Assembly (NCBI GenBank): GCA_036346405.1
Contig: CM070562.1
Span: forward strand, 112,690,412 to 112,754,411
DNA from: Phyllostachys edulis
Lineage: Eukaryota > Streptophyta > Magnoliopsida > Poales > Poaceae
Direction of reading: 5' to 3'
Length of the DNA stretch: 64,000 nt
Each line of letters opens with the position of its first letter. Position 1 is the stretch's first letter. Below are positions 34,201 to 49,200 of this stretch, in pieces. A model generated the notes under the pieces. The model searched no databases. It worked only from the letters and a program-made list of their open reading frames with translations, and was not told the origin of the DNA. The position numbers and the translations under genes were made by a program.

Positions 34201-37200
34201 GCTGCATGTTGTAAGCGCTACAGCATCAACCTATGTTGTGCGCACAATCGTTTGTGCAGAGATTAGTGCCTCCCAAGGTGATCTGGTAACTGATGAAGAA
34301 AGTTTTAAACAATCCACATATTTGTCTTCTTCCTTTTCTTCTACCAATTTAGGGTTTACTGTATTTTAATGCCTGAGTACTTTAGACCATCGTAAATGGG
34401 CGAAATGTTGAGGTTAATACATTATATTTTTGTGCAAAAAAAAGTTATCCATACCATGTATGATTTTGATAACCTTGCATACTTCTTTGCCTTTAGCAAT
34501 TATGAAGTCTGTGTTCATGAATATACTGTATAAGATGCTTGATTATCAAGGCTGTTTGTTGGTCATGATTGATTGGCTTTGGGACATTACTGAATTTGTA
34601 GATCATAACTCTTTTGGTTGGACGATTATTGGCGAGTGATGACAATGTTATTTTGTTCCATTGCAGATGGCTTTGGAACTAGTTGGTATGTTGGCTGGAA
34701 ATGTGAGCCCAACAACCGGTGAAAATGTTAAACCAGCATATGGTGGCGAAGAAGAAGCCTTCTTGAAGAAAGTTGTCACTCCAATATACAAAGTTATAGA
34801 GAAGGTGCAGTTTCTTTATTTCCATTCTCATGTTTTGATTCCAAGCACACTCAACTTATATCCTTTTTTACATAGGAAGCTGAAAGGAGCAAGACAATAA
34901 AATCAAAGCACTCACATTGGAGAAATTACGATGATCTAAATGAGTACTTTTGGTAAATACTAACCTAATTTGTTATTTTCCTTACAATTTTGTGAGCCAT
35001 TTTTTTTAAAAAGAAAACCCATGCAATTATTTCTGCTATGCTTCTTAGGTCAAGAGATTGTTTCCGATTAGGATGGCCTATGAGAGCCGACGCAGATTTT
35101 TTCAAGACTCCAGATGATGCTCCTCGTGATCACAATAATGGAGTAAGTCTGTTGTGATACGATGCACTTACTTACATTACCTTCAAGCAAACGAGTAGAT
35201 TCAGCTTAGTGCTATCTAGCTGTTAGCATTTCAGAATAAGAGAATTGATAAAAAAATCATGTACCATTTTTTTCCTTTCAGTAAACCTTTCACTATAATA
35301 ATTTGACAAATATGCATGTATTTAACTATCTGTAAGAAAAAAAAATTCTCATCTATCACTTCAGGTTTTTTAGATAATACGAAATGTTCTTGATTGTGCA
35401 ACAGTGGAACTAGATTCATCTAATACTACTTAGTACATTTTTTGAGGTAATGCAAAATGTTGCTGAGTATGCAGCAATGAGTATGTGGCTAGATGTAAGC
35501 TGCCTATTTTGTAATCCTTTTAGTTATTTTTCAACCTTCAAAGATTCTTACCTTATGTTAAGCTCTCATCCAAACAAATTTAAGTCAAGGTTAGGGGAGA
35601 TCTTTTTTTTTTTGCAGCACAAATGAAAAGATTTAGCTGGCTTATGTGTTTCTAGTCTTTAGCCTGGCATAGAGAACAAACCTCAGTAGGTTAAACAGGT
35701 CTATAGATTTGTCTTGCAACAAAGCCAAATAAATTTTGCAGTTTATGTCTTCATAGGGTCCTCTTGGTACTGATTTCTTATTGTGGTCCAGGAGAACAGA
35801 CCAGCTGGCAGTGACCATTGGATGGGAAAAGTCAACTTTGTTGAGATACGGTCATTTTGGCACATCTTCCGTAGCTTTGACAGGATGTGGAGCTTCTTAA
35901 TTTTATCTTTACAGGTTAATTGCGATTTCATACCTTCGTGTTGCTAGGGTTCTTTTGGTTACACTTTTTGATGCCTTCTGTTTCCTTATCCTTACTGTCT
36001 CTTGAGATGAAGATATTTCTGTTGTTTTTATCTTTCACACAGGCCATGATTATAATTGCTTGGAATGGTGGCACACCAAGTGATATATCTGATGCAGGAG
36101 TATTTAAACAGGTTTTGAGCATATTTATAACTGCTGCAATACTGAAATTGGGTCAAGGTACGTTGGCAACCCCCCTGAATATGATTGCATGCACATCATA
36201 GTGTTTTTTTGGCTAGTGACTTCATTATTCGATAGAAAAAAAACTCGGATGTGCAGATATAGTCAGCTGCAGGGTTCAAAAAATCGGCTGAAAATCGGAA
36301 ATATCGGTTATATTTCATACCTGCCAAAAAAAGTCGGATCTGCTTGAATTTTGCCAAATATAAAAGAAATTCATAACCTAATCAAAGAACATGTGTGCAT
36401 GTGCCCTTGTGGTAACTAACCTTGGAGAAGGAAGATTGTGGGTTCGAACCCTCAAAACTGCTCTCTTTTTTATCTTTCTCGTTTTAACTTCAAAAAATTC
36501 AAATTTTGATTTGAAATTTTCGGCCGAAATTTTCCGATAAGCGGTAAAATCGGTTTTATCTGTGACCCCCGGTAAAGAATTAAAACCGATAATCAAAACC
36601 CTGGTCAGCTGTACTTCCTTTTGCAGTGCTTTTATTGATGAAGCATAGTTGCATGTCAAGTTTTGCTCACTTGGAGAAATTGCCTGGGTTCTATTTTGGT
36701 TACTTTTGTTCTCTTTACTTATGATTTGCTGACAAGGGGCAACAATTTGCCTCTTTGCTTACCATGTCGGTGCATGAGCTATAGTTTTTTTTTCCAATCC
36801 TATGTTGGTGGTTTCGGTTGGCAGGTGACACTAATATGATGTTTACATTAGGATTATTGTGTTTTATGGAAGCTCTTAATAGCCAGCTTGGTTCACCTTA
36901 CTACATTATAGATGTTAGGCATCACACATAATTGTTTTTATTAGGATTGTCATCCCAGGAATTTTAATGAATGACTGCAGTACTGGAAACAGCAGAGAGC
37001 ATACCCATGGTGGCCAAGTCATCTCATGTCCCCTCTTTCAGCAAAATCATAAGATGAATCGCAGTATTTATACAGTACTCCAGTAGTCCAGTCCTCCTTG
37101 TATGCAAGTTCCATTTGGTTCAATTGAGTCTTGAAGTCAGAGCTAGCAAACAATGTTTGTAACCTTGTATTTCATAGCAATGGTGCCATTTGTCAAATTC

Positions 37201-40200
37201 ATCCGTTACCAAGGTGCTAGATAGGCATGTCATGAATCGTGATCAGTACCAAAAAAGCGGCCCTCTAGGTCTCTACTATGTTCTAACACTAACACCAACA
37301 TGTACAAACTATGTAGGAATTGACCATGATAGTTTGAATGGTTCTTTTCTCCATATACTCTATACCTATATGACCACAATTAGCTTAAGTTCTGAACAGC
37401 AGGAGCTTTTACTGACCTACAGCAGTGATATTAGAACCAAAGGATATGCCCTTGACTCTGCCAAAGTTCAAAAAGATACTTTTTGTTCAATTTAGTTTCT
37501 CAATATATTTAATTTTACTCAACATAGTTTACTTAGCATGAAATGAGAGGAGCATGGTGTTTGTTTAGGATGCACAGTCTTTTTGTACAGAGTAGACATT
37601 GTTTATCATTGGTTTTAAAGTACATTCCAATGCAGCAATTCTGGACATTGGCTTGAGCTGGAAAGCAAGAAGAAGCATGTCTCTTGCTGTTAAACTACGG
37701 TACATCTTGAAGTTACTATCAGCTGCTGCATGGGTTATAATCTTACCAGTAACTTACGCGTACACCTCGGAGAATCCTACTGGTCTTGCAAGAACAATCA
37801 AAAGTTGGCTCGGTGATGGCCGGAACCAGCCATCGTTATACATCTTGGCTGTTGCGGTATATTTGGCACCAAACATGCTGGCGGCTACATTATTTCTTTT
37901 CCCTGTCCTCAGGAGACTTCTTGAGAAATCAAATTTTAAAGTCATAACATTCATGATGTGGTGGTCACAGGTAGTTTTCCATTTGGCAGTTTTATTCCAG
38001 TTATTGATTCTTGATATCCTTTATGTGCTAAGATGCAAAACATTCTTTGTCTACAGCCTCGCTTATTTGTTGGCAGAGGAATGCATGAAGGCGCATTCTC
38101 CCTTTTCAAGTATGTTTGCCCATCTAAGCATTTGTTGCTGTTTACTGTTGCAAATTCTCTTGGTGAACGTTGTTGTCCTTTTAGGTATACGATGTTCTGG
38201 GTCCTTCTTTTAGCCGCAAAATTAATAGTGAGCTTCTACGTGGAGGTATTATTCTTAACTAATTCCATAATTTTTTGTTAGACATGACATCTTAGTATAT
38301 TTCTGCATTCTTAGGTGTGGAGTAGGGTGAGATATATTGGCAATTTCATAGATCTAAGGTTGATACTGTAGCACTGACAATCTGAGAAAATTGTTAGAAT
38401 ATGACTCTATTTGTATTTCCTTATCTCGTATATGGCAACCCCTTTGTACTCCCTATATATATTGCACGTTGGACCCTCTTTAATATACACAATATTCATA
38501 ACATGGTATCAGAGCTAGGGCTCTAACCTAGCTCTTCCGCTCTTCCTCTGCCACGTCGTCGTCAAAGGCAGTTGCTTTCACGCTATACGCTTCAAACAAT
38601 GACAATCTCTATCTCTACCCGACAGCCTGACGCCTCGGCTCACGCCTCATCTTGCTTGGCCGGCCGAGCGTCTTGGCTTAGAGCCTCGGTCGCCATTCTT
38701 AGAACCAAGGATCGTCGCCATGTAGATACAACCCGAGCAAGCGCCTCTGCCTCCATGGCAGATCCACGGGCCGGGACATGCCCGCCATGTAGATCCTCCT
38801 CCTCGGCGCCGTGTGCAGATCTACTTCGAGGCCGCCATGTGAAATCCTCCTCGGCCGGGCCATGCGATCCTCCTCCTCAGCTGCCAGCTGTGCGAGGCAG
38901 TAGGGTTCCCTCTCGTCGCGTGAGTTGGAGAGTTGGTAGTAGTGTTAACCTACCAGCGTAAAAAAAAAAAAAACCTAGAACGTTGTTCTAACCGCGCGTC
39001 GTCGGCCGCACTTGTTGAACTTCGTTGCCTTGGTCGCCCGTAGTCGGGCCCGCCTTCTGGGTAACCCATTCCATCGACTCGATCCCATTCTCGAGAACAA
39101 AGCTCCATGGGGCGAACTACGAGTTGTGGTCTTCACTTATGGAATCACGCTCGATGGTCTTCGCCTCGAGACATGTCACAGGTGCCGGACCTTGTCCGTC
39201 GTCGCCCGATCTGACCTCTCCCAGACGATCTACTGCACCTCCTGCGCAAGATGAGGCCGCAAGAAAGGCGGCGATATTGCTGCTGGCGATGAGGCCTTCG
39301 GTATGCCATAGACGCTTTTGGCGGTGTCTTGATGAGGCGAGTTCGAGCCATCTGGTGGTCGGCGTCGGCGACTCCATCGGCCGGACATTGTTGGTCGGCG
39401 TGCCACTCGTCGAGATCTGGGATTACTTGCGGCGATACCAGCGAGAGCGGCGATGCTCGATTCTTTTAACCCGGCGTGAGTTGAGACGCCGCGCCGGGAG
39501 GACTCCTCCGTCGGCGACTTCTTAGAGCCTTGGCGATCTTTGGCGCCCGGCTTCGGCGAGCCGGCTTCTCCGCTCTGTCGAGTGTCATAAAGTCGCGAAG
39601 GCGGATCGTGATCGCCGCGCTTTATGACTTCGTCTGCCGTCTTCGCCCGAGTTTGAGCTGTTAGGGCTCAATCGCTGGCCGCTTCGCCACGACAAGCGAT
39701 CCGCGAGGCTCTTTCGGCGCTTCATCTTTGAGGAGCTTGGCAAGTGGGTTAGCAACCCGATTTGTTCCGGCCAGCTTGCTACCCTTCTTCTTCGACTTCT
39801 ACGACGGTTTACGCTTTGACTACTGATCCTCCACAGTGTCTGTTTACGCTCTGTTTTTGCACCAACGGGGTTCAATGCAATTATTGCAAGAACTTGAACG
39901 ATTACGGCGTTATGCGGTCTGGCGAAATAAAGCGCGTGGAGTTGGGCGCTCAAGGGAGGCGAGAGGCCTTCCTCCACGGAAGACGAGACCAACACGTCGA
40001 GATCTTCTCGAGGTGACTCTGTTCAGCCAGATTATGCGAGCTCTAGTTGGCGAGCTCTCTCGGCTCAGCGAGTTCGCGGTCTATCTCGAGCGTCTCCTCT
40101 GGTACTTCTTGGGTTCTAGATTCGGTGCCTCTTTCCACATGACACCAGACTCCGCATCTCTCATTTCAATGGGACCTCTGTTTTCCTATCTCGATTCGAG

Positions 40201-43200
40201 ACGGTAGACGGTACTCCTTTGTCTGTCGTGATCGGCACTCTTTGTCGACCGACTTTTACTGTTCATTTGTTTCTCATGTTCCTCGGCTTACCATGCAACT
40301 TCTCTCGGTGGGTCAACTCATTGATCTTGGTCAGTAGAGTTGGTTTTGACTCTCACACTTTTGTTCAGGCCAAGCCGAGCGAGGGGCGGTACTTGGGGCT
40401 GGCCGTGCCCGTAAGGGATCGTCGGGGTCTCTACATTCTTGACCGCCTCCACCTTCCGTCCCACTTCGCTTGCTCTATCACCTCTACATCCACTTGCCAC
40501 CTTTGCCACCACCTCTGGAGTTTTTTGCGCAATGGCATCATCGTTTAGGTCACTTGTGTGGGTCTCGTCTTTCTTCATTAGTTAAATCGGGTGTTCTTGG
40601 GCGTGTTCTGTTGACACGTCCATGTTTTGTCGAGGGTTGTGGTAGGCAAGCGGCTCCAACTTCCTTATTATTCTAGTGAGTCCTTGTCTTCGCGTCCTTT
40701 TGATTTAGTTCATTCGGATGTATGGGGACTCGCGCTTATTATATCTAAAGGTGGGCATAAATCTTATGTGATTTTCATTGATGATTATTCCGTTTTACAT
40801 GGATTTTCCCTATATCTAATCGTGGTGGGTTTCTTGCGATCTATCGTAGCTTTGCAACAATGGTTCGTACTTAGTTTGATTCTCCCATCCGTACTTTTAT
40901 TTGTGATTCTATTTGGCGAAATCTTTACGGCGCTTTTAGACGGTTTCTTTACGGCGAGGCACTCTTTACCGATCTTTTTGTCACGGTGCCCATGCTCGAA
41001 AATGGGTTCTTGGCGCAAACATTGTCATCGATTGAGATCGCGCGCTCTTCTCCTTGCCTCTCACGTTCCACCACAGTTACGAAATTTGAAATTTGTTTCT
41101 CTGACGCATATCTCATCAATATGCGACCTTCCACCTCTTAAGGGTGTCGATCCTATAAGCGCCTCTACTCTCGAGCCCCCGATACACTCTCGCCGTGTTT
41201 TTGGTCAGACTTGTTTTGTTCTGCTGCGAGCTCGTGAACGCACTAAACTATCGGCCCGATCGATTGAGTCGTGTTTCTTAATTACGATTACGAGCATAAG
41301 GGTTATCGTTCTTTGGGATCCTTCCTTTCGGCGGATCGAGATTTCACGAGCGTTGTCTTTGACGAATCTTTACCTTTCTTCTCGAGATTCGGCTCCTCCT
41401 GCCACCGTTGAGTCGCTTTCATGGTTGTCTCTTTCTGACTCTTCTCCTATTTCTCCACTATCACAGTCTTCCCCTGGTTTGTCTCCAGTGGTTCCTTCAT
41501 ACCTCGCTTCCGTCTTTGCCTCCGCAAAGCACGTCTCTTTCTCTGCACCACCGTCTCGTTTCTCGGTGTTCACTTCTCCAGCGTCCTTGTCCTCCACGAT
41601 CTCCTCTCACGGTGTTTTGCCGCCACCCACATCCGATTCTTGATGATGCTCCTCGTTCGTCCTTCGTGATCGGGCATCCCTTCGACCTCCTGATCGTCTT
41701 GGATTTGCTCCGATAGCTCATGCTCTCTCTGTCACTTAGCCTAGTTCTTGTCGTGAGGCTGCTCCTCATTCTGAGTGGCAGCTCATTATGGTAGAGGAGC
41801 TTGATGCTCTTCGACGCACGGAGACTTGGGATATTGTACCGACACCTGTGCATGCTCGTCCGATGACGTGCAAGTGGGTGTACAAGATTAAGACCGGTCG
41901 ATGGTACTATCGGCGCTACAAAGCTCGTCTTGTGGCTCGTGGTTTTCAGCGAGGAGTATGGTCGTGACTACGATGAGACTTTTGCCCTGTTGCCCATATG
42001 ACTCTTGTTCGCGCTCTTGTTGCGGTTTATTCGTTCACGGGTGGTCTATCTCTCGGTGGATGTTAAGAATGCATTTCTTAATGGTGTTTTGCATGAGGAG
42101 GTCTACATGCAGCCACCACCTGGGTATTCTGTTCCTGATGGGCGCGTCTGTCGTCTTCGTCGTGCTCTTTATGGCCTCAAACAGGCTCCTCGTGCCTGGT
42201 TTGCGCGTTTTACCTCAGTGATTACTTGCTTCGGTTTCCTTGTCGGTTCCCATGATCCCGCTCTTTTGTCCATATCTCATCTCGGGGTAGGACACTGCTT
42301 CTTCTGTATGTTGATGATATGCTCATCACTGGTGATGATTCCTCATTCATCACGTATGTGAAGAAGCACCTCGATGGCGATTTTGATGGTGATCTTGGTT
42401 CTCTTACGTACTTCCTTGGGATTGAGGTCTCTTCCATGCACGAGGGCTACTACCTCTCCCGGTAGTATGTCGAGATCTTCTTGATCGATGCAGTCGACCG
42501 ACACTTTCACCGTCGAGACTCCTATGGAGCTATCCTCTGACTTCGTGCCAGCGATGGTGATCTTCTTGAGGATCCTACTCGATATCGCCATCTTGTTGGG
42601 AGTTTGGTGTACCTTGTGAGCACTCGTCTCGATATTGCTTATCTTTGTTCATATCTTGAGTCGGTTCATGGCTCGTCCTACCCATCTTCACTCTGATCAC
42701 CTTCTTCGTGTTCTTCGCTACTTGCGTGGGACCATCTCTCGTTGTTTGTTTTTCCCTAGCTCTACCTCACTCTGACTTGGCGTACTCCGTCGACACAGGC
42801 GAGTGATCCTTCGATCGTCGTTCTCTTTACGCTTCTTGTGTTTTCTTGGCTCCTCCTGATTGCACGGAAGACTAAGAAGCGGTGCGATTCGATTCGAGCG
42901 CAGAGGTGAGTTGAGAGCTATGGCGTGATGTGACAAGCAGAGGTTACTTGGTTGAGGTGGCTACTTGCGATTTTGGAGTGCTGTGATGGGACCTCACGAC
43001 TCTTTTGTCCGACGAGACAGGTGCTATTAGTATTGCTTTCGGGACCCGATGAAGCATGAGCTCACCAAACACATTGGTGTGGATGCTTCATACACTCGCT
43101 CCACAGGTGCATGAGGGAGTACTTGCTTTACAGTTTGTGCCATCAGAGTTGCAGGTTGTTGACTTCTTCACGAAGCCACAGACTAGGGCACAACATTTGT

Positions 43201-46200
43201 ATTCTCTCCAAACTCAGTGTGTGTGATCCACCATGAGTTTGAGGGGGGTGTTAGAATATGACTGTATTTGTATTTCTTTATCTGTATATGGCAACCCCCT
43301 TTGTACTCCTTATATATATTGCCCATTGGGCCCTCTTTAATATACACAATATTCATAACAAAAATTACCATAACTAAGATTCCACATGCCACACACATAT
43401 GTTCAAAAGAGTAAATTGTATTGTAGGTCCTTAAAGCTTGTAAAGATTTTCTACCAGGTCCATGAACCTGAGAGCTCTACGTTTAGGTCTTCCGTAAGTC
43501 ACATATTTAGGTCAGATATATGCATGTTGAAGGGCAATAAATAAGTGAATCAACGTTTAGGTCTCCAAACTTCCATGAGTGATTCAACTCAAAAGTTGCA
43601 TAATGTCCTTAAACTTGTGTAAACAGTCCTAAGTGAGTCACCTGTGCAAGTTAAGGCACCCAAATTCGATTTCTCAAGTTCATGGGAGATCGATGTGGAT
43701 TTTAGGACATGTGCAATTTACTCTATTCTCATTGCCTCTTTCTTTAGAGCAAGAAGGGTCACTCTCTCCGGCTTCAACTATTGAAACCAGAATGTTACAA
43801 TCTCCAGAAGGTTCAAGCAAAATATAAAGCAGGGCCAAAATGACAGGCACAGCTGCTGTAACTAACAGAAAAGAGTAGCGCATAGGCTAACTCAACACGC
43901 TAAACCCACAACAAAAGTAGTTCTCAAAAAAAAAAACACACAGCAAAAGAAGCAGCCAGTTGGTCCAGTTCAACAACCAAGAATTTCCCATCAAAAGTAT
44001 TCTATATTGGCTGCTAGCCAATTCCAGGGAAGTTTTGTCCCATTAAAGTCCCGGGGCCTAAGAATAAGAAAAACTGTACCATTCCCCATTACTTATAGTT
44101 ATAGGAAAACTCTTGCTGCAAAAGGTCACTGAGGAAATTACCATGACTACTTCCTTTCTTTATTAACGCGTCAAAATTTGGTTACTCATCTTGTACTATG
44201 CCTGACCTGCAGATCAAGCCACTTGTGCAACCAACAAAGGATATTATGAAGGAGCCAATACGGACATTTCAGTGGCATGAGTTTTTCCCACATGGTATCT
44301 CTCTTGAAATGGTGATTCTTTTAATCTGTATTTTGAACATGTTCTTATATTTTGTTTTACTATCTGCAGCAAACAACAACATCGGTGTTGTCATTGCACT
44401 TTGGGCTCCTATCATTCTTGTATGCTTTCTGTCATTTTTATTATCTTGAACAGAAGACGTCGTTGTTCCTATTTTGACTTTCCTCAGTTGAATGGTTCAG
44501 GTCTATTTCATGGATACCCAGATTTGGTACGCAATTTTCTCAACATTAGTTGGTGGTATTTATGGGGCATGTCGCCGTCTTGGTGAGGTTAGTAAATCTG
44601 ACCAATATCATATTTCGTTGTTCAGTAGACTTGAAGGCTTGGGTCGTGAAGTTGTTTTCTTGTTAATACCCTGCCGAAGTTTCTTTCTTTTTTCTGTGAA
44701 TGAACCTTGTTTCATATGTATGGTGTTTTGGATTTGATTCTGCTCCTCTATGGTTGCGAATTGATGTTTATTATAAGGGAACAAAGTAAATTACCGTAGG
44801 CATTGATGCAATGTTGTTGGTTCCATTAAATCAGATACGCACCTTAGGAATGTTAAGGTCCCGCTTCGAATCTTTGCCTAAAGCTTTCAATCAACGCTTG
44901 ATTCCATCTGACTCAAACAAGAGGAGAGGATTACGCTCTGCTTTCTCCAGTAAATCTTCTAAGGTGTGGATTTCTTGCCTTACACCTCTTATTTGACACA
45001 ACACTAGATCTAGATTCTTGCCGTGAGAAAGTATTTGTCACATTTAACTTTTGTCCTCCCATCTGGCACACTTAAACTACTTTAGACACCTGAGGATGGC
45101 AAAGAAGAAGAAAAAATAGCAGCAAGATTTGCTCAGATTTGGAATCTAATTATCACAAGCTTCCGTGAGGAAGATCTGATAGATAACAGGTGTGACATCT
45201 GATATTTACCCTTATATATGGACTGCCTTATTTTGCCTTCTTGTTGAACTGTTGTTTACTGTCTTTTCGGCAGAGAGAAGGACTTGTTACTTGTTCCATA
45301 CTGCAAAGATCGTGAAATGGATATAATCCAATGGCCACCATTCCTGCTTGCTAGCAAGGTATATATTCTCATTCAACTCCTATTTTTCTTGCTTGTTATT
45401 TTGGTGAAATGAGGCATGTTTCATTTTCTTTTATTGGATGGATTTCAGATTCCAATAGCATTGGATATGGCAGCAGACAGTGGAGGAAAAGATCGTGATC
45501 TAAAGAAGAGGATGAAGTCGGATCCATATTTTACTTTTGCTATCAAGGAATGCTATGCTTTATTCAAAAACATCATATATACTTTAGTGGTTGGTCAACG
45601 AGAGATAGGGTATGTTCTAAAGATCAGATTCAATCTCAATTCTAAAGTTTTTTATTCTGAACAAACCTTATGACAAATATTTCAGTGTCATACGAAAGAT
45701 TTTTACAGTGGTGGATGACCATATCACACAAGACACTCTGATAAAGGAGCTGAACATGAGTAACCTTCCTACCCTGAGCAAGAAGTTTGTTGAGCTGCTT
45801 GATTTACTGGTATAAAATTAGTCATCATGGTTCTGGTCATGTTGAATGTGGATACTACCTAATTATCATTCCTTCAATGCAGCAAAAAAATAACAAAGAA
45901 GACCAGGGTCAGGTCATTATTTTCTTCCAGGATATGCTCGAAGTGGTTACAAGGGACATAATGGACGAGCAACTCAGTGGGTAAGAGACCTAATTATCAC
46001 TCTACTGTAGAAACTAGCAGAGCAGCCTTAACGATTAGAGTTTGTTTCCTATACAATCTGTTTCCTTTCCAATTAATGGAGAGTTTCCTACACAATTTAC
46101 TTTCACTTACAATAAACCGATGGATGGAAGTTGGGACATCTGATGGTTATTATTTGTCATATAAATCAAATGGTTATTAAAGTTTGGGTGATGGGGGTGT

Positions 46201-49200
46201 GATAAGAGTTGTTTCCTTTTCTTGATTTTTGTGAGAATTTGTAATCCTTTAGAATTAACATGGTGCCTTAACATGGCAGTCCTAATTTCACCAGTTGTTT
46301 TTTATGTACTAAGATTAAGACAACATAGTGTTCTTGATAGGCAAAACAGTAAATTTATATTTTAAGCATGATTTACCATCACCCACATGCCCGGTTTTTG
46401 CATCAATTTCTTTGGAATCATGTGCTTTAGATTCTTGGTTGTTGTATGTGTTGTCTTTTGTTATATTTATCATTATCTCTTGGGCAGACTACTGGAATCA
46501 GTACATGGTGGAAATAATAGAAGGCAGGAAGGAATTACACCACTTGATCAACAAGATCAGTTGTTCACTAAAGCTATTGATTTTCCTGTTAAGGAATCAC
46601 ATGCATGGACTGAAAAGGTTATTTTTTTTTTGACCTGCGTTTTATTTATTTTTGTTTGAAGCAGGCTCATGTTTGAATATTTTGTAATAAAGCCAAGCTT
46701 CTAACATTGATGTTTATGTTCTTCTTGTGTTGTGATTATGCCTGTTCTATTGGTTTCAGATAAAAAGGCTACACCTTCTGCTCACAGTGAAGGAATCTGC
46801 TATGGATGTTCCTACAAACCTGGATGCTAGAAGGCGGATATCTTTCTTTGCTAATTCTCTTTTTATGGAGATGCCAAGTGCTCCAAAAGTGCGGCACATG
46901 TTGCCCTTCTCGTAAGTTTTTATTCTCTCTAAAATTTATGCTGTACTGTACTATTCTTGATTCATTGTGTACTGGATTAGCTTTCTTGTGTGTTTTACTG
47001 GTAACGGATCATCATTTGTTGTCCATGGAGCTTTGCTTCTAGTTGCCTTTTAATGGCAATTGCCAGTTGATAAATAAATGTGTTATTTCTCTTCTGTCGG
47101 TTCCGAACAAGGAAGCTCTTCTTCTCTTAGCAACTCCAAGAAAACAGTTAATAACTCCAGCAAAAGAATAATGTCTCAGATTTAGCATTCAGTTGGATAT
47201 TAGGATTGTATATCCTTATTTTGATTGTAAACATTTCTGTTGTCTGCCCCCACTTTAAATATTTCTATATCATTTAAATAATTATACTTCTGTTTCTCCC
47301 TGAACAAAATCATGCAAGCGTGTGTGTGTTTATTTGGAGAGTTTCCCTTCTCTTTTACCTCAGCCCCTTTTGCTTATTGATAGCTATATTTTATCCATCA
47401 GACTGCTTCCAATGCAGTGCTGCCTTTGCCAAAAAAAAAAATCCCCAAGATTTCATTAATTGGAGTGAATAACAATGATGTTCTAGTTAATACTTGGCTT
47501 GTTGCCTCTTTATTTGGACAACTTGTGTACCGCAGTGTCTTGACTCCTTATTACAAAGAAGACGTTCTTTTCTCTTCACAAGCACTTGAGGAACAGAACG
47601 AGGATGGGGTTTCTATCCTTTTCTACTTGCAAAAAATCTACCCAGGTACTTTATGTCAAATTTTCTGCATTGAGATGTCTCAATAATTCCATAAGTCTTC
47701 TAAACATCAAAACAATGTTTTGTTTCTCCTATCTCCTTGCAGATGAATGGAAAAATTTTCTTGAACGGGTGCAGTGCAAGAACGAAGAGGAACTCCGTGA
47801 GACTGAACAATTGGAAGATGAGCTTCGCCTTTGGGCATCATATAGGGGCCAAACTTTGACGAGAACTGGTATTCCCTGCACACAAGCCCCCCCTCCGTCA
47901 TGGCTGGCTATACTTTCTTCTCTCAACAAACATATTGTGCATGGCATTGTGATCAGTAGTTTTATTGCTTTGCCTTTAACAATATTTGCACTATCTCACA
48001 GTAAGAGGGATGATGTACTACAGACAAGCTTTGGTGCTTCAGGCTTTTCTCGATATGGCCAGAGAGGATGGTATTTCTTAGTCGCTGAGCCTGTTTCCTG
48101 ATTCTGAACTCTGTGTGATTAATTCGTTGATCTTACTTGCTTTCTTCAGATCTTATGGAAGGCTTCAGAGCAGCTGCCATATTATCCGATGAATCACCAT
48201 TGTTGACCCAATGCAAAGCTATAGCTGACATGAAGTTTACATACGTTGTATCATGTCAGCAATACGGTATCCAGAAACGTTCTGGCGATCCACGTGCTCA
48301 GGATATTCTGAGACTGATGACAACGTAAGTCTTGATTTAAGTGTAGTGGGTATTAGGATAAGAGTTCATTGCCAATCCTTCCATTAAGGCATTAATTTTC
48401 CCCACTTAATTGTTTTATTCATCCTGAATATGTTGGTTGTGGTTCATTTTGTTTCTCTTATTGAGATAATGGACATTTCCCCTTTATTTCACAACTGGAA
48501 TACAATCTTTTTTGCCGAGTACCCCACAGGAAAATTAATCAAGATCTGTAGTCAAACTGTAGAAAATCGTGTTACGGTTGTGGGATTGTCTCAGGATAGA
48601 AGTATTGCACATATGTTTGGCAGTTCTGAGATCTTTCCTGTCTTCTGTGAGTGTATACAAGAGCTATGTTTTTTATGCTGTGCTGCATCAGTGCACTGGG
48701 TTCTAATCTAGTTTTGACATACTGCCACTGGTGTTCTATGACATTCCATTATTTTTTTACCTTATTACTGTTGTCGATATTGACCATTGCAATACATTCT
48801 GATTCTATTAATATAGTGGTATTCAAACTATGCACTTCATCAAATAATTGTTAAAAGAAATTTTCTTTGGCAGTTATCCATCACTTCGGGTTGCCTATAT
48901 TGATGAAGTTGAGGAGCCAAGCAAAGATAGGAACAAGATAGAGAAGGCTTACTACTCAGCATTGGTGAAGGCGGCTGTAACAAAACCTGGTGATCCTGGT
49001 CAGAAACTTGATCAGGTACTGTGAAATGGTTTTTAATTCAATGCCAATTATGCCTGGTACAATCTAATTATATAATATGTTTCTATCCACTTCTTTTAGT
49101 TTCCTGCAGAATTTGTTTCTCTGGGTATGGTAGCCATGCCAATAGTGAATAGTTTGTTGTTCTGCAATACCCATATGTTTGTTACGAATTTGTATCCAAA

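Noticed and set aside
36395..36460. A functional tRNA gene
   Set aside because: Only the T-arm-like B box is good; acceptor and anticodon stems do not form a convincing cloverleaf.
40627..41643. 338-codon plus frame as an intact copia ORF
   Set aside because: Only its first third resembles integrase; the rest is out of frame with the expected polyprotein.
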